A DNA stretch of 64,000 bases, taken from the NCBI RefSeq assembly GCF_000585255.1, contig NZ_JANL01000021.1, forward strand, positions 25,122 to 89,121, read 5' to 3'. Each line of letters opens with the position of its first letter. Position 1 is the stretch's first letter. The notes below the pieces were generated by a model. It was not told where the DNA came from. It worked only from the letters and a program-made list of their open reading frames with translations, and did not search any database. Shown here one piece after another: positions 25,414 through 34,805 of this stretch. The position numbers and the translations under genes were made by a program. The DNA comes from Alkalibacterium sp. AK22 (GTDB lineage: Bacteria; Bacillota; Bacilli; Lactobacillales; Carnobacteriaceae_A).

Positions 25414-25447
25414 AGACGTATACGGAAATCACATTCCGTATACGTCT
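25414..25447 (-). terminator. Regulatory terminator in the ATPase leader
   Basis: Perfect 14-bp arms (25414-25427 and 25434-25447) with a 6-base loop, followed on the minus strand by seven T (25413-25407). Its upstream arm contains the GAGAC and the 3' arm of aptamer helix P1, so the hairpin and the folded aptamer exclude each other. Confidence 0.9.
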
Positions 25448-25531
25448 CACAATTTAATACAGCACCAGCAGATGGATGATCTGCGATTGGTGGCGCTGCA
25501 GCAGATTAGTGTCTGCCTGTTACTCCCGTAT
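25440..25531 (-). promoter_or_regulatory. Probable yybP-ykoY Mn2+ riboswitch aptamer
   Basis: On the minus strand a short P1 helix (ATACG/CGTAT) closes a region that begins GGGAGUAAC (complement of 25519-25527) and ends UGAGAC (complement of 25444-25449). Those are the two conserved internal-loop strands of yybP-ykoY RNAs. Between them are hairpins GCAGA/TCTGC and CACCA...GCAGAT/ATCTGC...TGGTG. The 3' strand also forms the start of the terminator, giving a ligand-on switch by antitermination. The family is known to sense Mn2+ and to control such ATPases. A covariance-model search would settle it. Confidence 0.75.
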
Positions 25532-25549
25532 GGTATTCTGTTTTCAATA

Positions 25550-25578
25550 ATTATAGTCTTCGGTAAGGCAAAAAGCAA
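25550..25578 (-). promoter_or_regulatory. Promoter of the riboswitch-ATPase transcript
   Basis: On the minus strand TTGCTT (complement of 25573-25578), a 17-bp spacer and TATAAT (complement of 25550-25555). Transcription would start near 25543, just before the aptamer. Confidence 0.75.
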
Positions 25579-25870
25579 CTGGAGCGGCTTCACATAATCA
25601 CACATATTTTTTCCCGCATAGTCCATCCAGCTGAACTGATAAGCGAGGCTTGTCTGGATAAGGCGGCATCACCAAGGAAAAGGATGTTTATTCAAGGAAG
25701 TCCCTTTTATTCAGAAGCTTTTTATCTACTTTTTTATCATTTTTTGTTACACTTAGAGCAAATAAGGTAGCGCATAAAGTAAAGAACACCGAAAAAACAG
25801 GCAAGTTCATATTATATAAAGATAATTTCAGACTTGACGAATACGTGACAATTTAAAACGGGCCTACACA
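25579..25870. other. Divergent intergenic region before murB
   Basis: AT-rich, with no recognisable gene or repeat. It separates the divergent ATPase leader and murB promoter. Confidence 0.5.
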
Positions 25871-25899
25871 TTGTGTATCGATAGTGTTACTATTAGTAT
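25871..25899 (+). promoter_or_regulatory. Candidate murB promoter
   Basis: TTGTGT (25871-25876), a 17-bp spacer and TAGTAT (25894-25899). An overlapping TATGAT (25897-25902) is a better -10 but is 20 bp from the -35. Confidence 0.45.
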
Positions 25900-25960
25900 G
25901 ATTTGCCCCTATAGTAACGTTAAACGACAGTGATTCAAGATATCGATGAGAGGACAGTAC

Positions 25961-26977
25961 ATGAAAATGAATACTCAAATCAAACAATTAAAAGCACAGT
26001 TTCCCGAAACAGTGATTAAAGTACACGAGCCGCTATCCCGTTATACTTACACTAAAACCGGCGGACCGGCGGATGCTTTGATTTTTCCTAAATCAAAAGC
26101 AGAAGTCCAGCAATTGATTCAGTGGCTAAATGAAAAAGACTGGCCAGTGACAATCCTTGGAAATGCGAGTAACCTGATTGTCAAGGATGGTGGTATCCGC
26201 GGAGCAACGATTATCCTAACAGACATGAATCAAATGACAATCGAAGACCGTTCCATCAAAGTGCTGACAGGTGCAGCTTTGATTGAAGTCAGCCGTCGGG
26301 CTTATCAGGCTGGACTGACGGGACTGGAATTTGCCTGCGGAATCCCTGGAAGCATCGGGGGAGCGGTATATATGAATGCCGGAGCTTATGGAGGCGAAGT
26401 GAAGGAAGTCATCAAGGAAGTCACGGTCCTAACACGCACAGGTGATCTTCTAGTGCGTTCTAGAGAGGACATGGAATTTACCTACAGACACAGCAAACTT
26501 CAGGAGACCGATGAAATCGCGCTTGAAGTTGTGTTTGAGCTTGAAACGGGAGATCAGGCGGTCATCAAGGAAAAAATGGATGAGTTGACTTATCTGCGGA
26601 CTTCAAAGCAGCCGCTTGAATATCCTTCCTGTGGATCGGTCTTCAAAAGGCCAACGGGCTACTTTACGGGTAAGCTAATCCAGGATGCGGGTCTTCAAGG
26701 TCTGACCTGGGGTGGAGCACAGATTTCAACCAAGCATGCGGGTTTTATTGTAAACATCAATAAGGCGACAGCAACGGATTACATTGAACTGATTGAGTAC
26801 ATCAAAGAAGTGATCCTAGAAAAAAATGGGGTCCAGCTTGAAACGGAAGTGAAGATTATCGGTGAAGAGCACCCAGCAGCGATGGGGACCCGAGAAGGTT
26901 TGCTGAGAAAAGCAGCCAGCACCTTCCGTGAAAAAATGAAGCAGGAACAGATTATACCATTGACAAAAGAAGGCTGA
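25961..26977 (+). CDS. murB: UDP-N-acetylenolpyruvoylglucosamine reductase
   Basis: A 338-residue flavoenzyme making UDP-MurNAc for peptidoglycan. The FAD-binding part has TKTGGPADALIFP, GNASNLIV and IPGSIGGAVYMNAGAYGGE. The substrate domain has SCGSVFKRP, with the catalytic serine, and ends with the usual LETEVKIIGE containing the glutamate. The missing loop and short length fit the type II enzymes of Firmicutes. ATG at 25961 is chosen because GAGAGGA lies 7 bases before it; the in-frame ATG at 25946 lies just upstream of that site. A terminator follows immediately. Confidence 0.95.
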   Translation: MKMNTQIKQLKAQFPETVIKVHEPLSRYTYTKTGGPADALIFPKSKAEVQQLIQWLNEKDWPVTILGNASNLIVKDGGIRGATIILTDMNQMTIEDRSIKVLTGAALIEVSRRAYQAGLTGLEFACGIPGSIGGAVYMNAGAYGGEVKEVIKEVTVLTRTGDLLVRSREDMEFTYRHSKLQETDEIALEVVFELETGDQAVIKEKMDELTYLRTSKQPLEYPSCGSVFKRPTGYFTGKLIQDAGLQGLTWGGAQISTKHAGFIVNINKATATDYIELIEYIKEVILEKNGVQLETEVKIIGEEHPAAMGTREGLLRKAASTFREKMKQEQIIPLTKEG

Positions 26978-26991
26978 TCATCTGATCAGAG

Positions 26992-27042
26992 AACAGCAGG
27001 AAGTAAGCCGGACCTAACAGACCGGCTGTCTGCTGTTTTTTT
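26992..27042 (+). terminator. murB terminator
   Basis: An outer stem AACAGCAG/CTGCTGTT with an inner AGCCGG/CCGGCT, followed by a T-run. Confidence 0.85.
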
Positions 27043-27067
27043 GTGTTTAAACCGACAGGAGGAGCTA

Positions 27068-27994
27068 ATGATGAAAATAGGAGTTATCGGCTTGGGTACC
27101 ATTGCGCAAAAAGCATATCTGCCCGTCTATACAAGAGAATTTCCCGAACACGAATGGCACTTTTGCACCAGGGATGCTGACAAACTGCGGATGCTGGGGA
27201 AAACATATGGTCTGCCTAAATGCCGGCTGCATAGAGAGTGGAAAGCGTTAAGTGAAATCGTCGAGGCAGTCTTTATTCACTCGCCGACCGCAACGCATTA
27301 TGAAATAGTGTCTTATTTTCTCAAGCGCAACATTCCAGTTTTTGTAGATAAGCCTTTGACGGAATATATACGACAAACGCAGGCGCTCCTGCAACTGGCT
27401 GAAGCTCAGCAGGTACTGCTGATGACGGGTTTCAACAGGCGGTTTGCCCCGGCAATCAGTGAACTGGCCAATGTCGAAGGCAAAAACAGGCTAACGGTCC
27501 AAAAAAATCAGGTGAATGCAACTGATTTTCCAGTCCGCAATCGGGTATATGACATGATGATTCACCCCATAGATACAGCCGTCTATCTCATGGGCGAGAA
27601 GTCAGTTCGCTTGGTGGACTCAAAGGTGGAGGGAGCAGATGGTGACTTCCGTCAAGCTTGGGTTCTGCTGGAATCTCCGGAAATGACTGCCATGGTATCA
27701 ATCAATAATCAGTCTGGAGCAAAGCGGGAAACGGTGGAACTTCAGAGCACATCAGGCACGTATACTGTCAATAATCTAACGGAAGTCTCCATCTTTAAGG
27801 GTACGGCCAGAACAGACCAGTCAGCTGGAGACTGGACTCAGACACTGGAGAAAAGAGGATTCATTCCCATGGTCGGGCACTTTCTCAAAGCGGCAGAAGA
27901 AGGAGGTGAGACACCGGTATCGAATACTTCTACTCGGCTCAGTCACGAAATCTGCGAAGGTGTCTGCTTGAGACACGAAGAGCGGGTTAAATGA
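27068..27994 (+). CDS. Gfo/Idh/MocA family oxidoreductase
   Basis: A 308-residue NAD(P)-dependent oxidoreductase. The Rossmann nucleotide motif is VIGLGTIAQKAY at the N-terminus, followed by the family marker VDKPLTEY (EKP type, here DKP) and a C-terminal alpha/beta domain with MMIHPIDTAVYLMG. The histidine there is the usual catalytic position. Members act on sugars, inositols or related compounds; the substrate cannot be named. AGGAGG precedes the double ATG (27068/27071). It lies right after the murB terminator with no obvious promoter, so it may depend on read-through. Confidence 0.8.
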   Translation: MMKIGVIGLGTIAQKAYLPVYTREFPEHEWHFCTRDADKLRMLGKTYGLPKCRLHREWKALSEIVEAVFIHSPTATHYEIVSYFLKRNIPVFVDKPLTEYIRQTQALLQLAEAQQVLLMTGFNRRFAPAISELANVEGKNRLTVQKNQVNATDFPVRNRVYDMMIHPIDTAVYLMGEKSVRLVDSKVEGADGDFRQAWVLLESPEMTAMVSINNQSGAKRETVELQSTSGTYTVNNLTEVSIFKGTARTDQSAGDWTQTLEKRGFIPMVGHFLKAAEEGGETPVSNTSTRLSHEICEGVCLRHEERVK

Positions 27995-28149
27995 ATAACT
28001 TTCTTTATTGAGGGCACCTGAGAGATGCTAGCTGTCTTTTTTTAGAGGCTTGCTTGGGTCTTGACCAAGTCTTGTAGGCTCATCAGTAAAGACGGGTCAT
28101 ATTTTGAACACATGCCTTGTAAATTGTAATGAAAACAACTGAATATTTA

Positions 28150-28177
28150 TTGCTTTTCCCCCTTCAATCGCTATAAT
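28150..28177 (+). promoter_or_regulatory. potABCD promoter
   Basis: TTGCTT (28150-28155), a 16-bp spacer and TATAAT (28172-28177), 41 bp before the TTG start. Confidence 0.65.
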
Positions 28178-28218
28178 TATAAAGGTTAATCAAATCGATT
28201 TTGAAGGGGTGTTTTTTA

Positions 28219-29352
28219 TTGACTGAAGAAATCATTGTATCTTTCGATCAAGTTGAAAAAAAATATGAGAAAGAGACAGTGTTGAAGACTATTTCTTTCG
28301 ACTTGGAAAAAGGAAAGTTCTATACTCTGCTAGGGCCTTCGGGATGCGGTAAGTCCACAATTCTAAATCTGATTGCCGGTTTTGCCTCTCCAAGCAGCGG
28401 GACCGTGTCAATCCTTGGTAAAGACACCAGAGACACGCCTCCAAACAAGAGAAAAATAAACACAGTGTTTCAGGACTATGCGCTGTTCCCGCACCTGAAT
28501 GTGTTTGACAACGTAGCTTTTGGACTGAAAATGAAAAAGATGAATAAAGAGAAGATAAAAAGCAAAGTAACCGAAACACTGAAACTTGTCCGTCTGGAGG
28601 GGTTTGAGAACCGTGACATAGCAGAGATGTCCGGTGGGCAAAAACAGCGGGTAGCGATTGCCCGGGCCTTAGTCAATGAGCCAGATCTTCTGCTTTTGGA
28701 TGAACCTTTGTCCGCTTTGGATCTGAAACTCCGAACAGAGATGCAGTATGAGCTGCGTGATTTGCAGCAGCGTTTGGGCATTACTTTTCTCTTTGTCACT
28801 CATGACCAGGAAGAAGCGTTGGCGATGAGTGATGAAATCATGGTCATGAAAGAGGGACGTATTGTACAGACCGGAACACCGAATGCTGTCTATGATGAGC
28901 CGATAAACCGCTACGTTGCTGATTTTATCGGAGAAAGCAATATTGTAAGAGGACGGATGGTCAGAGATTATGCAGTCTCTTTTGCCGGAAAAACCTTTAC
29001 TTGTGTGGACGGCGGTATGCAGCCGGACGAGCAGGTGGATGTGGTCATCCGCCCGGAAGATCTTGTACTGACGGAGGCAGAGGCTGGAGATATTCAAATA
29101 TTCGTTCAAACTCAGCTGTTTCGCGGAGTGCATTACGAAATCATGGGCCAGGATGATGCAGGCAATGACTGGATGGTTCATTCCACTAGACAATCAGAGC
29201 CAGGCAGGCGAGTGGGGCTGACTTTTGATCCTCAGGATATCCATATCATGCGCATCAATGAGACAGAAGAAGCCTTTGACGAACGGATTGAGCAGTTCGC
29301 CACAGCTGCCTATGAAAAAACCTCAAAGGGAGGAGCAGGCCAAGATGACTAA
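28219..29352 (+). CDS. potA: Spermidine/putrescine ABC transporter ATP-binding protein
   Basis: A 377-residue ATPase of the polyamine importer. Walker A is GPSGCGKST (39-47), the signature MSGGQKQR and Walker B LLLLDEP lie downstream, and a C-terminal TOBE domain follows (about 260-340). The start is TTG at 28219: AAGGGG lies 9 bases upstream, and the frame upstream begins inside the leader. The four-gene order potABCD with overlapping stops and starts leaves little doubt about the system, though individual Pot transporters differ in preference for spermidine or putrescine. Confidence 0.93.
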   Translation: MTEEIIVSFDQVEKKYEKETVLKTISFDLEKGKFYTLLGPSGCGKSTILNLIAGFASPSSGTVSILGKDTRDTPPNKRKINTVFQDYALFPHLNVFDNVAFGLKMKKMNKEKIKSKVTETLKLVRLEGFENRDIAEMSGGQKQRVAIARALVNEPDLLLLDEPLSALDLKLRTEMQYELRDLQQRLGITFLFVTHDQEEALAMSDEIMVMKEGRIVQTGTPNAVYDEPINRYVADFIGESNIVRGRMVRDYAVSFAGKTFTCVDGGMQPDEQVDVVIRPEDLVLTEAEAGDIQIFVQTQLFRGVHYEIMGQDDAGNDWMVHSTRQSEPGRRVGLTFDPQDIHIMRINETEEAFDERIEQFATAAYEKTSKGGAGQDD

Positions 29353-30154
29353 AGAAAGAAAATGGCTGGCGGTTCCTTACCATCTCTGGATTGTGCTGTT
29401 CGTTATCGTACCGGTAATGCTACTGCTGTTTCAATCCTTTAGAGGACTGGACGGCAGCTTCACCCTAGTAAACATTCAGACTTATTTTACTTCCCGGGTC
29501 TATCTTACAATGACCCTGCAGTCTTTTTTCTATGCTTTTCTGATTACGGTGTTGACTTTGCTAATCAGTTATCCGGCTGCTTACTTTCTTGCGCAGACGA
29601 GACACAAGCAGTTTTGGCTGCTGGTTTTAATCTTGCCGACCTGGATGAATATCCTGCTGAAAACCTATGCCTTCATCGGTATCCTCAGTCAGACTGGTTT
29701 TGTGAATCAGGGGCTGAATTTTATCGGAATAGGTGCTCAGCAGTTGCTGTTCACACCGCTAAGTTTCCTTATCGTAGCGACTTATATCGAGGTTCCATTC
29801 ATGCTGCTGCCGGTTTTCAATGCTATCGATGAGATTGACGGATCCATGATTAAAGCCAGTCGTGACTTGGGTGCGGGCGAATGGCAGACTTTCGCTTCGG
29901 TTATCTTTCCCTTGTCGCTGTCAGGTGTCAGAAGCGGCATTCAGGCTGTGTTTATTCCCTCCCTGTCCCTGTTCATGCTGACCAGACTAATTGCCGGCAA
30001 CCGTGTCATTACGCTGGGAACCGCCATTGAACAGAACTTTCTTGTTACACAAAACTGGGGTATGGGCTCGACAATGGGAATCGTACTAGTTCTTATTATG
30101 TTCGGCGTCATGTTTTTGACCCGCAGACGCAGAAAAGGGGTGACGGTAAGATGA
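29345..30154 (+). CDS. potB: Spermidine/putrescine ABC transporter permease PotB
   Basis: A 269-residue membrane protein with six hydrophobic segments and the binding-protein-dependent permease loop [23 protein letters not shown], which contacts PotA. ATG at 29345 overlaps the potA stop by eight bases and is preceded by GGGAGGAG about 11 bases away. Longer in-frame upstream starts would lie deep inside potA and lack a binding site. The stop overlaps potC. Confidence 0.93.
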   Translation: MTKERKWLAVPYHLWIVLFVIVPVMLLLFQSFRGLDGSFTLVNIQTYFTSRVYLTMTLQSFFYAFLITVLTLLISYPAAYFLAQTRHKQFWLLVLILPTWMNILLKTYAFIGILSQTGFVNQGLNFIGIGAQQLLFTPLSFLIVATYIEVPFMLLPVFNAIDEIDGSMIKASRDLGAGEWQTFASVIFPLSLSGVRSGIQAVFIPSLSLFMLTRLIAGNRVITLGTAIEQNFLVTQNWGMGSTMGIVLVLIMFGVMFLTRRRRKGVTVR

Positions 30155-30984
30155 AACAGAAACAAAAATGGGCCACCGTGTACCTTGTTTTAGTCTTTAT
30201 TCTGCTGTATACGCCAATCTTCTATCTTATTTTCTATTCTTTCAATGAGGCAGGGACAATGAACCAGTTCAGCGGCTTTACACTAAATCATTACTCGGCA
30301 CTAGCAGAAGACGCTCGCTTGCTGATTATTGCTTTGGATACCGTTCGGATTGCGCTGTTATCGGCTTTGATTGCGACTGTGATTGGAACGGCGGGAGCCA
30401 TTGGAATTTATTATACCAGGCAGCGCAGAGCTCAGAATGTGCTACTGAGCTTGAATAATATCTTGCTAGTGTCTCCGGATGTCATTATCGGTGCGAGCTT
30501 TCTCCTGCTCTTTACACTGGTGGGCTTTCAGCTGGGCTTTTACTCCGTTTTGCTGGCTCACATCGCTTTCAGTATTCCTATTGTGGTCCTGATGGTTTTG
30601 CCTAAGCTAGAGGACATGAATGCAAATATGATTACAGCAGCCAGAGATCTGGGGGCCAGTCCGATTCAAGTTTTGACTTCAGTTATTTTACCGAGTATCA
30701 CTCCCGGGATTCTGGCAGGCTATTTCATGGCCTTTACTTTTTCAATTGATGATTTTGCGGTCACCTTCTTTGTGACAGGCGGCGGCTTTGCGACGCTTTC
30801 AGTAGAAATTTACTCCCGTGCCCGTCAGGGTGTGAGTCTGGAAATCAATGCCTTGAGTACTCTGTTGTTTCTCGTAGCAGTCAGCCTAGTATCGGGCTAC
30901 TACTTTATTCAGCAGCAGCAGCGTAACCGTAAAAAGCTCTCCCAACTTGATCCGACCGTCCATGAGAAAGCGGTGACCCCATAA
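30151..30984 (+). CDS. potC: Spermidine/putrescine ABC transporter permease PotC
   Basis: A 277-residue second permease of the polyamine importer, with six membrane segments and the loop ITAARDLGASPIQVLTSVILP. It overlaps potB by four bases (ATGA at 30151) and potD by one base (TAATG). It forms the heterodimeric channel with PotB. Length and organisation are standard. Confidence 0.93.
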   Translation: MKQKQKWATVYLVLVFILLYTPIFYLIFYSFNEAGTMNQFSGFTLNHYSALAEDARLLIIALDTVRIALLSALIATVIGTAGAIGIYYTRQRRAQNVLLSLNNILLVSPDVIIGASFLLLFTLVGFQLGFYSVLLAHIAFSIPIVVLMVLPKLEDMNANMITAARDLGASPIQVLTSVILPSITPGILAGYFMAFTFSIDDFAVTFFVTGGGFATLSVEIYSRARQGVSLEINALSTLLFLVAVSLVSGYYFIQQQQRNRKKLSQLDPTVHEKAVTP

Positions 30985-32054
30985 TGAAAAAACTGACGAG
31001 TCTCGCTCTGATCATTACTGTACTGAGTATTGCAGCCTATGCTGGCGGACTACTGCTGGAGCAAGCGCAAGGCACCAGTGGACAAGATGTCTTCCATCTG
31101 TATAACTGGGGGGACTATATAGACAGTGACCTGATTGACCAGTTTGAGGAAGAGACCGGCTACCGAGTCGTTTACGAAACCTTTGACTCCAACGAAGCGA
31201 TGTATACCAAAATTCAGCAAGGGGGAACCGGCTACGATTTGGCGATCCCCAGTGAATACATGATTGAACGTATGATTGAGGAAAACCTTGTCGTTGAGCT
31301 CGATCATACTCAAATCCACGGTTTGGAAAATATCGATCCGGCCTTTCTCGATTTGAATTTTGATCCGGGAAACCGTTACTCGATTCCCTATTTCTGGGGA
31401 ACACTGGGCATTGCATACAATGAAGAGTTACTGTCGGACTTTGAGTTCAGCAGCTGGCAGGACTTGTACCAGTTGGAACTCGAAAACAGTATCCTGATGA
31501 TTGATGGAGCCAGAGAACTTATCGGGATAGGCCTGCAGACGCTTGGTTATTCTTTAAATTCGCGTGACGAAGCAGAACTGGCGGCTGCTGCAGACGTTCT
31601 GAGCGACCTGGCACCTAATATCAAGGCTTTAGTCGCTGATGAGATTAAGATGTATATGATTCAGGAAGAAGCAAGCATTGCGGTTACCTTTTCAGGAGAA
31701 GCGGCAGATATGATGTGGGAAAATGAGTCAATCGTCTATGTTCTACCGGAAGAAGGATCCAATCTCTGGTTTGATAATATGGTGATTCCACATACTGTAC
31801 AGAATGAAGAAGCGGCTTATGCTTTTATTAACTTTATGCTCGATCCCAACATTGCTGCCCAGAATGCGGACTACGTCGGCTACAGTACACCTAACGAGGC
31901 GGCTATGGCTTTTCTTCCGGATGAAACAGTAGAAGACAAGCAGTTTTATCCAAGCCCCGAGATGATGGAAAACCTCGAAGTCTATCAGGATCTCGGTCTG
32001 GAATTTACGGGTTTGTATAATGATCTGTTTCTTGAATTCAAGATGTTTCGATAA
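30984..32054 (+). CDS. potD: Spermidine/putrescine-binding protein PotD
   Basis: A 356-residue extracytoplasmic polyamine receptor. After one N-terminal hydrophobic segment (about 5-25) it has the PotD fold with HLYNWGDYID, YFWGTLGIAYNEE and a late NEEAAYAFINFMLDP. The ligand-contacting aromatic and acidic residues lie in these blocks. The protein has no cysteine near the signal region, so unlike many Gram-positive binding proteins it is not an obvious lipoprotein; it may stay membrane-anchored by an uncleaved helix. It is the last gene of the operon, followed by a strong terminator. Confidence 0.92.
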   Translation: MKKLTSLALIITVLSIAAYAGGLLLEQAQGTSGQDVFHLYNWGDYIDSDLIDQFEEETGYRVVYETFDSNEAMYTKIQQGGTGYDLAIPSEYMIERMIEENLVVELDHTQIHGLENIDPAFLDLNFDPGNRYSIPYFWGTLGIAYNEELLSDFEFSSWQDLYQLELENSILMIDGARELIGIGLQTLGYSLNSRDEAELAAAADVLSDLAPNIKALVADEIKMYMIQEEASIAVTFSGEAADMMWENESIVYVLPEEGSNLWFDNMVIPHTVQNEEAAYAFINFMLDPNIAAQNADYVGYSTPNEAAMAFLPDETVEDKQFYPSPEMMENLEVYQDLGLEFTGLYNDLFLEFKMFR

Positions 32055-32066
32055 ATCGTGCAAAAA

Positions 32067-32102
32067 GAGGCTGTCCAATTTTTGGACAGCCTCCTTTTTT
32101 TC
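32067..32102 (+). terminator. potABCD terminator
   Basis: GAGGCTGTCCAA and its perfect complement around a three-base loop (32067-32093), then a long T-run. A TATAAT at 32108 follows directly and probably belongs to rpiA. Confidence 0.92.
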
Positions 32103-32151
32103 TATGCTATAATTGGAAGTGTTGGATATTCCAAAAAAGGGAGCTGAAGAG

Positions 32152-32829
32152 ATGAATTTAAAAAAAATGGTAGGCTACAAGGCAGCTGAATTTATTGAAG
32201 ACGGCATGACCGTCGGACTCGGCACAGGATCGACAGCCTTTTATATGGTGGAAGCTCTAGGAAGGCGTGTAGAGGAAGAAGGGCTGAAGGTGACGGGGGT
32301 AACGACTTCTCATCGAACAACAAAGCAGGCCAGCGAACTGGGTATACCGCTGAAAGATATAGATGAAGTGGACTCCATTGACTTGACGATTGACGGTGCA
32401 GATGAAATATCTGAAGATTTCCAGGGAATCAAGGGAGGCGGAGCCGCTCATCTGTTTGAAAAGATGGTCGCTGATCTCTCTGATGAAGTGATCTGGATTG
32501 TTGACGAAAGTAAAATGGTTAAACGACTCGGAGCGTTCCCGCTGCCAGTCGAGGTTGTCAAGTTCGGTCATGGGCAAGTTAAAAATCTCTTTGAACGCAA
32601 AGGACTGAATCCACAAATCAGACTGGATCAAAATGGGCAGAAAGTTGAAACAGACTCTGGCAACTATGTGATTGATCTAAAGCTTGAAATAATCGAAAAG
32701 CCCCATGAACTGGCCGCCTTTTTGGATTCCGTCACTGGAGTAGTCGAGCACGGTCTGTTCCTTGACTGTGTATCAAAAGTCATCGTTGGCAAAACAGGTG
32801 GGCCTGAAGTGATCGAGGTCATGCGTTAA
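32152..32829 (+). CDS. rpiA: Ribose-5-phosphate isomerase A
   Basis: A 225-residue enzyme interconverting ribose-5-phosphate and ribulose-5-phosphate in the pentose phosphate pathway. Conserved blocks are [10 protein letters not shown] (phosphate binding), TIDGADEI (catalytic Asp) and [12 protein letters not shown] (Lys and Glu). ATG at 32152 follows AAAAGGGAG by 8 bases. A longer frame would begin inside a TATAAT (32108-32113) that is probably the gene's own -10 box. No good -35 box was seen for it, because the potD terminator occupies that place. A terminator follows. Confidence 0.93.
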   Translation: MNLKKMVGYKAAEFIEDGMTVGLGTGSTAFYMVEALGRRVEEEGLKVTGVTTSHRTTKQASELGIPLKDIDEVDSIDLTIDGADEISEDFQGIKGGGAAHLFEKMVADLSDEVIWIVDESKMVKRLGAFPLPVEVVKFGHGQVKNLFERKGLNPQIRLDQNGQKVETDSGNYVIDLKLEIIEKPHELAAFLDSVTGVVEHGLFLDCVSKVIVGKTGGPEVIEVMR

Positions 32830-32846
32830 ATTTATGTAAAAAGAAC

Positions 32847-32895
32847 AAAGATAGGCGCCTGCTTTAAATATAAGCAGAAGCGCCTGTCTTTTCTT
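32847..32895. terminator. rpiA terminator
   Basis: A stem AAGATAGGCGC/GCGCCTGTCTT (one wobble pair) with an inner TGCTT/AAGCA and a TTTTCTTT tail. Confidence 0.8.
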
Positions 32896-32986
32896 TAGGT
32901 GAAACAGTGTTCAGGTTGAACTTGAAGATTCTATTAATGAAACAGGACCTTTTTCATAGGGGCCTCTTTTCTTTGTAGACCTGAAT

Positions 32987-34444
32987 TTAGATAAACAACC
33001 CCTCTTGTTCCATCTGCTGTCCTATCTTGAGTAACCAGTCTTCCCGTCCCTTGGGTGCGGTCAGCTGGATTCCCAGTGGTAAACCTTCTCTGGTCATGTA
33101 AGTAGGGAGACTGATTGCCGGTTGTCCCGTGAGGTTTGCCTGCTGAGTGAATGGAGTCAAGTCCAAACTTTCTTCCCACATGTCCCAGATCAGCTGCTGC
33201 TGTTCAGCAGCTGAAAGGGTATCAGCCTGCTTCATTCGCTTGACAAAGGCGTTTGACCAGTAGACCTTGTCATTTCTTGGAGCAGGGTGGGCAGTAGCCG
33301 GCTGCAGATAAAGATCGTAGGTTTTATTGAAGTGCCACATGCGCTCAGCGGCATCATCCCATAGTGTTAGGGCGTTGGCGTATTCTACGGCAGTAAGCTT
33401 TTTGCCTGACTCTTGTAGGACCCACGTCAGCAGCTCCATATCATCCGGTCCAAGGGGCCGGTCCAATACAGTTTCCAGGCGGCCCATCATGGCAGCACTT
33501 TCCCCGGCATTCATGGCATAGTAAGCTTGCATAAGTCGACGACCATCGATATCCGGGCAAGCTTCCTCCACTGCATAACCCTTGTTTTCCAGCCAGTCCA
33601 CAGCTTGAAGAACAGCCTGTCGGGCGTCATTACTTACCGGGCCGCCAATGGGGGAGGTCAGAGAAAAAGCGACAGTCAGCGGCTTCTCAAAAGCCTGGTC
33701 TAAACTATTTAAAAAGCCTTCTGTGAAGAGAGGAGTTGAAAACGCGGCAGCAGGCTGCAGGACCTGCATCTGATCCAGCAAAGCGGCTGTGTCACGAATC
33801 GTTTTGGTCAGAGCAAAGCTAATCGCAGCTCCCTGCCAGGCGCGACCACTTCCAGGTCCAATCGGAGTCCGTCCCCGTGTCGGTTTTAACCCGACTAGGC
33901 CCGTAAAAGAAGCCGGGATGCGAATTGATCCGCCACCATCACTGGCTCCTGCCAGCGGGACCATTCCTGAAGCGACTGCTGCTGAGGCGCCACCGCTTGA
34001 GCCGCCTGCACTCAAAGCAGTGTCAAAGGGATTGCGTGCCGGACCATACAGTTCAGAATGCGTGATATTGGTAAAGCCGAATTCTGGTACATTCGTTGAG
34101 CCGATTGGAATAAAACCGGCGGCCTGCAGCTGGCTGACAAAATAGCTGGTCTTGTCTGCCCGGTAATGCTTGAGAAGTTTGGAACCGGCAGTGGCTGGAA
34201 AGCCGGCCAAATTCTGTCCCAGGTCCTTGAGCAGGATGGGGATACCCTTAAAAGGTGTGTCTGCCCAGTGTCGTGATTGAGCCTCTTTCAAAGCCTCTTC
34301 CTTGCGCGTATGGATAACGGCATTCAGTTTTGGATTTTCTTGAGCAATCCTTTTGAAACTGGCGTGGATCAGTTCCTCGGAGGAACAGTCTCCTGTCTTA
34401 AGCTTGCTGGCATAATACAGCGCATCTCTGGTGCGGTCTATCAT
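32987..34444 (-). CDS. Amidase signature family enzyme
   Basis: A 485-residue amidase-signature hydrolase. The Ser-cisSer-Lys machinery is present: the lysine in ILLKDLGQ (about 73), the Gly/Ser-rich SAGGSSGGASAAVASG (about 143-158) with one serine, and the nucleophile in SDGGGSIRIPAS. It is GatA-like in fold, but the C-terminal region lacks obvious GatA features and no gatB or gatC is nearby, so it is a free-standing amidase of unknown substrate. GGAGAGAG lies before ATG at 34444. The gene is convergent with rpiA. Confidence 0.88.
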   Translation of the reverse strand: MIDRTRDALYYASKLKTGDCSSEELIHASFKRIAQENPKLNAVIHTRKEEALKEAQSRHWADTPFKGIPILLKDLGQNLAGFPATAGSKLLKHYRADKTSYFVSQLQAAGFIPIGSTNVPEFGFTNITHSELYGPARNPFDTALSAGGSSGGASAAVASGMVPLAGASDGGGSIRIPASFTGLVGLKPTRGRTPIGPGSGRAWQGAAISFALTKTIRDTAALLDQMQVLQPAAAFSTPLFTEGFLNSLDQAFEKPLTVAFSLTSPIGGPVSNDARQAVLQAVDWLENKGYAVEEACPDIDGRRLMQAYYAMNAGESAAMMGRLETVLDRPLGPDDMELLTWVLQESGKKLTAVEYANALTLWDDAAERMWHFNKTYDLYLQPATAHPAPRNDKVYWSNAFVKRMKQADTLSAAEQQQLIWDMWEESLDLTPFTQQANLTGQPAISLPTYMTREGLPLGIQLTAPKGREDWLLKIGQQMEQEGLFI

Positions 34445-34745
34445 TTAGTCTCTCTCCAATCTGTATACTGAAATAGGCTGTGTTCATTATAGCAGGAATG
34501 TATCAGGCTGCCAGGCCATTCACTCTGGTAGGAGACTTTAGAGATAATCAGTTAGCTGAGACAAAAGTCAAAGTTGCAGGCGAGGGCAAAGCAAGCTGAA
34601 TGACAGCTGTTCGCTTTAATCAGTCAGTGGATACATATATACAAAAATGTTTATTTCACAAGCTTACCTAAGCTTGATTTTACAAGCTTCCTGAATAGTG
34701 ACGGTAAACAGTGTTGAACAAAACAAACACTTTTTCCCCATAATT
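34445..34745. other. Intergenic region before the amino-acid ABC genes
   Basis: No gene was seen. Three copies of CAAGCTT occur in 32 bp: CAAGCTTA and TAAGCTTG form an 8-bp inverted repeat with a two-base spacer (34659-34675), and another direct copy lies at 34683. This may be an operator for the downstream transporter genes, about 70 bp before their promoter. Confidence 0.45.
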
Positions 34746-34774
34746 TTGACTGAGCTTTCAAACCTTGCTATGAT
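34746..34774 (+). promoter_or_regulatory. Promoter of the amino-acid ABC genes
   Basis: TTGACT (34746-34751), a 17-bp spacer and TATGAT (34769-34774). Confidence 0.75.
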
Positions 34775-34805
34775 TTCTGAGGATAAACGAAAGGGGAAAA
34801 TAATA

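Noticed and set aside
28001..28045. T-run after GAGATGCTAGCTGTC as a terminator of the Gfo/Idh gene
   Set aside because: I could not draw a convincing stem next to the T-run.
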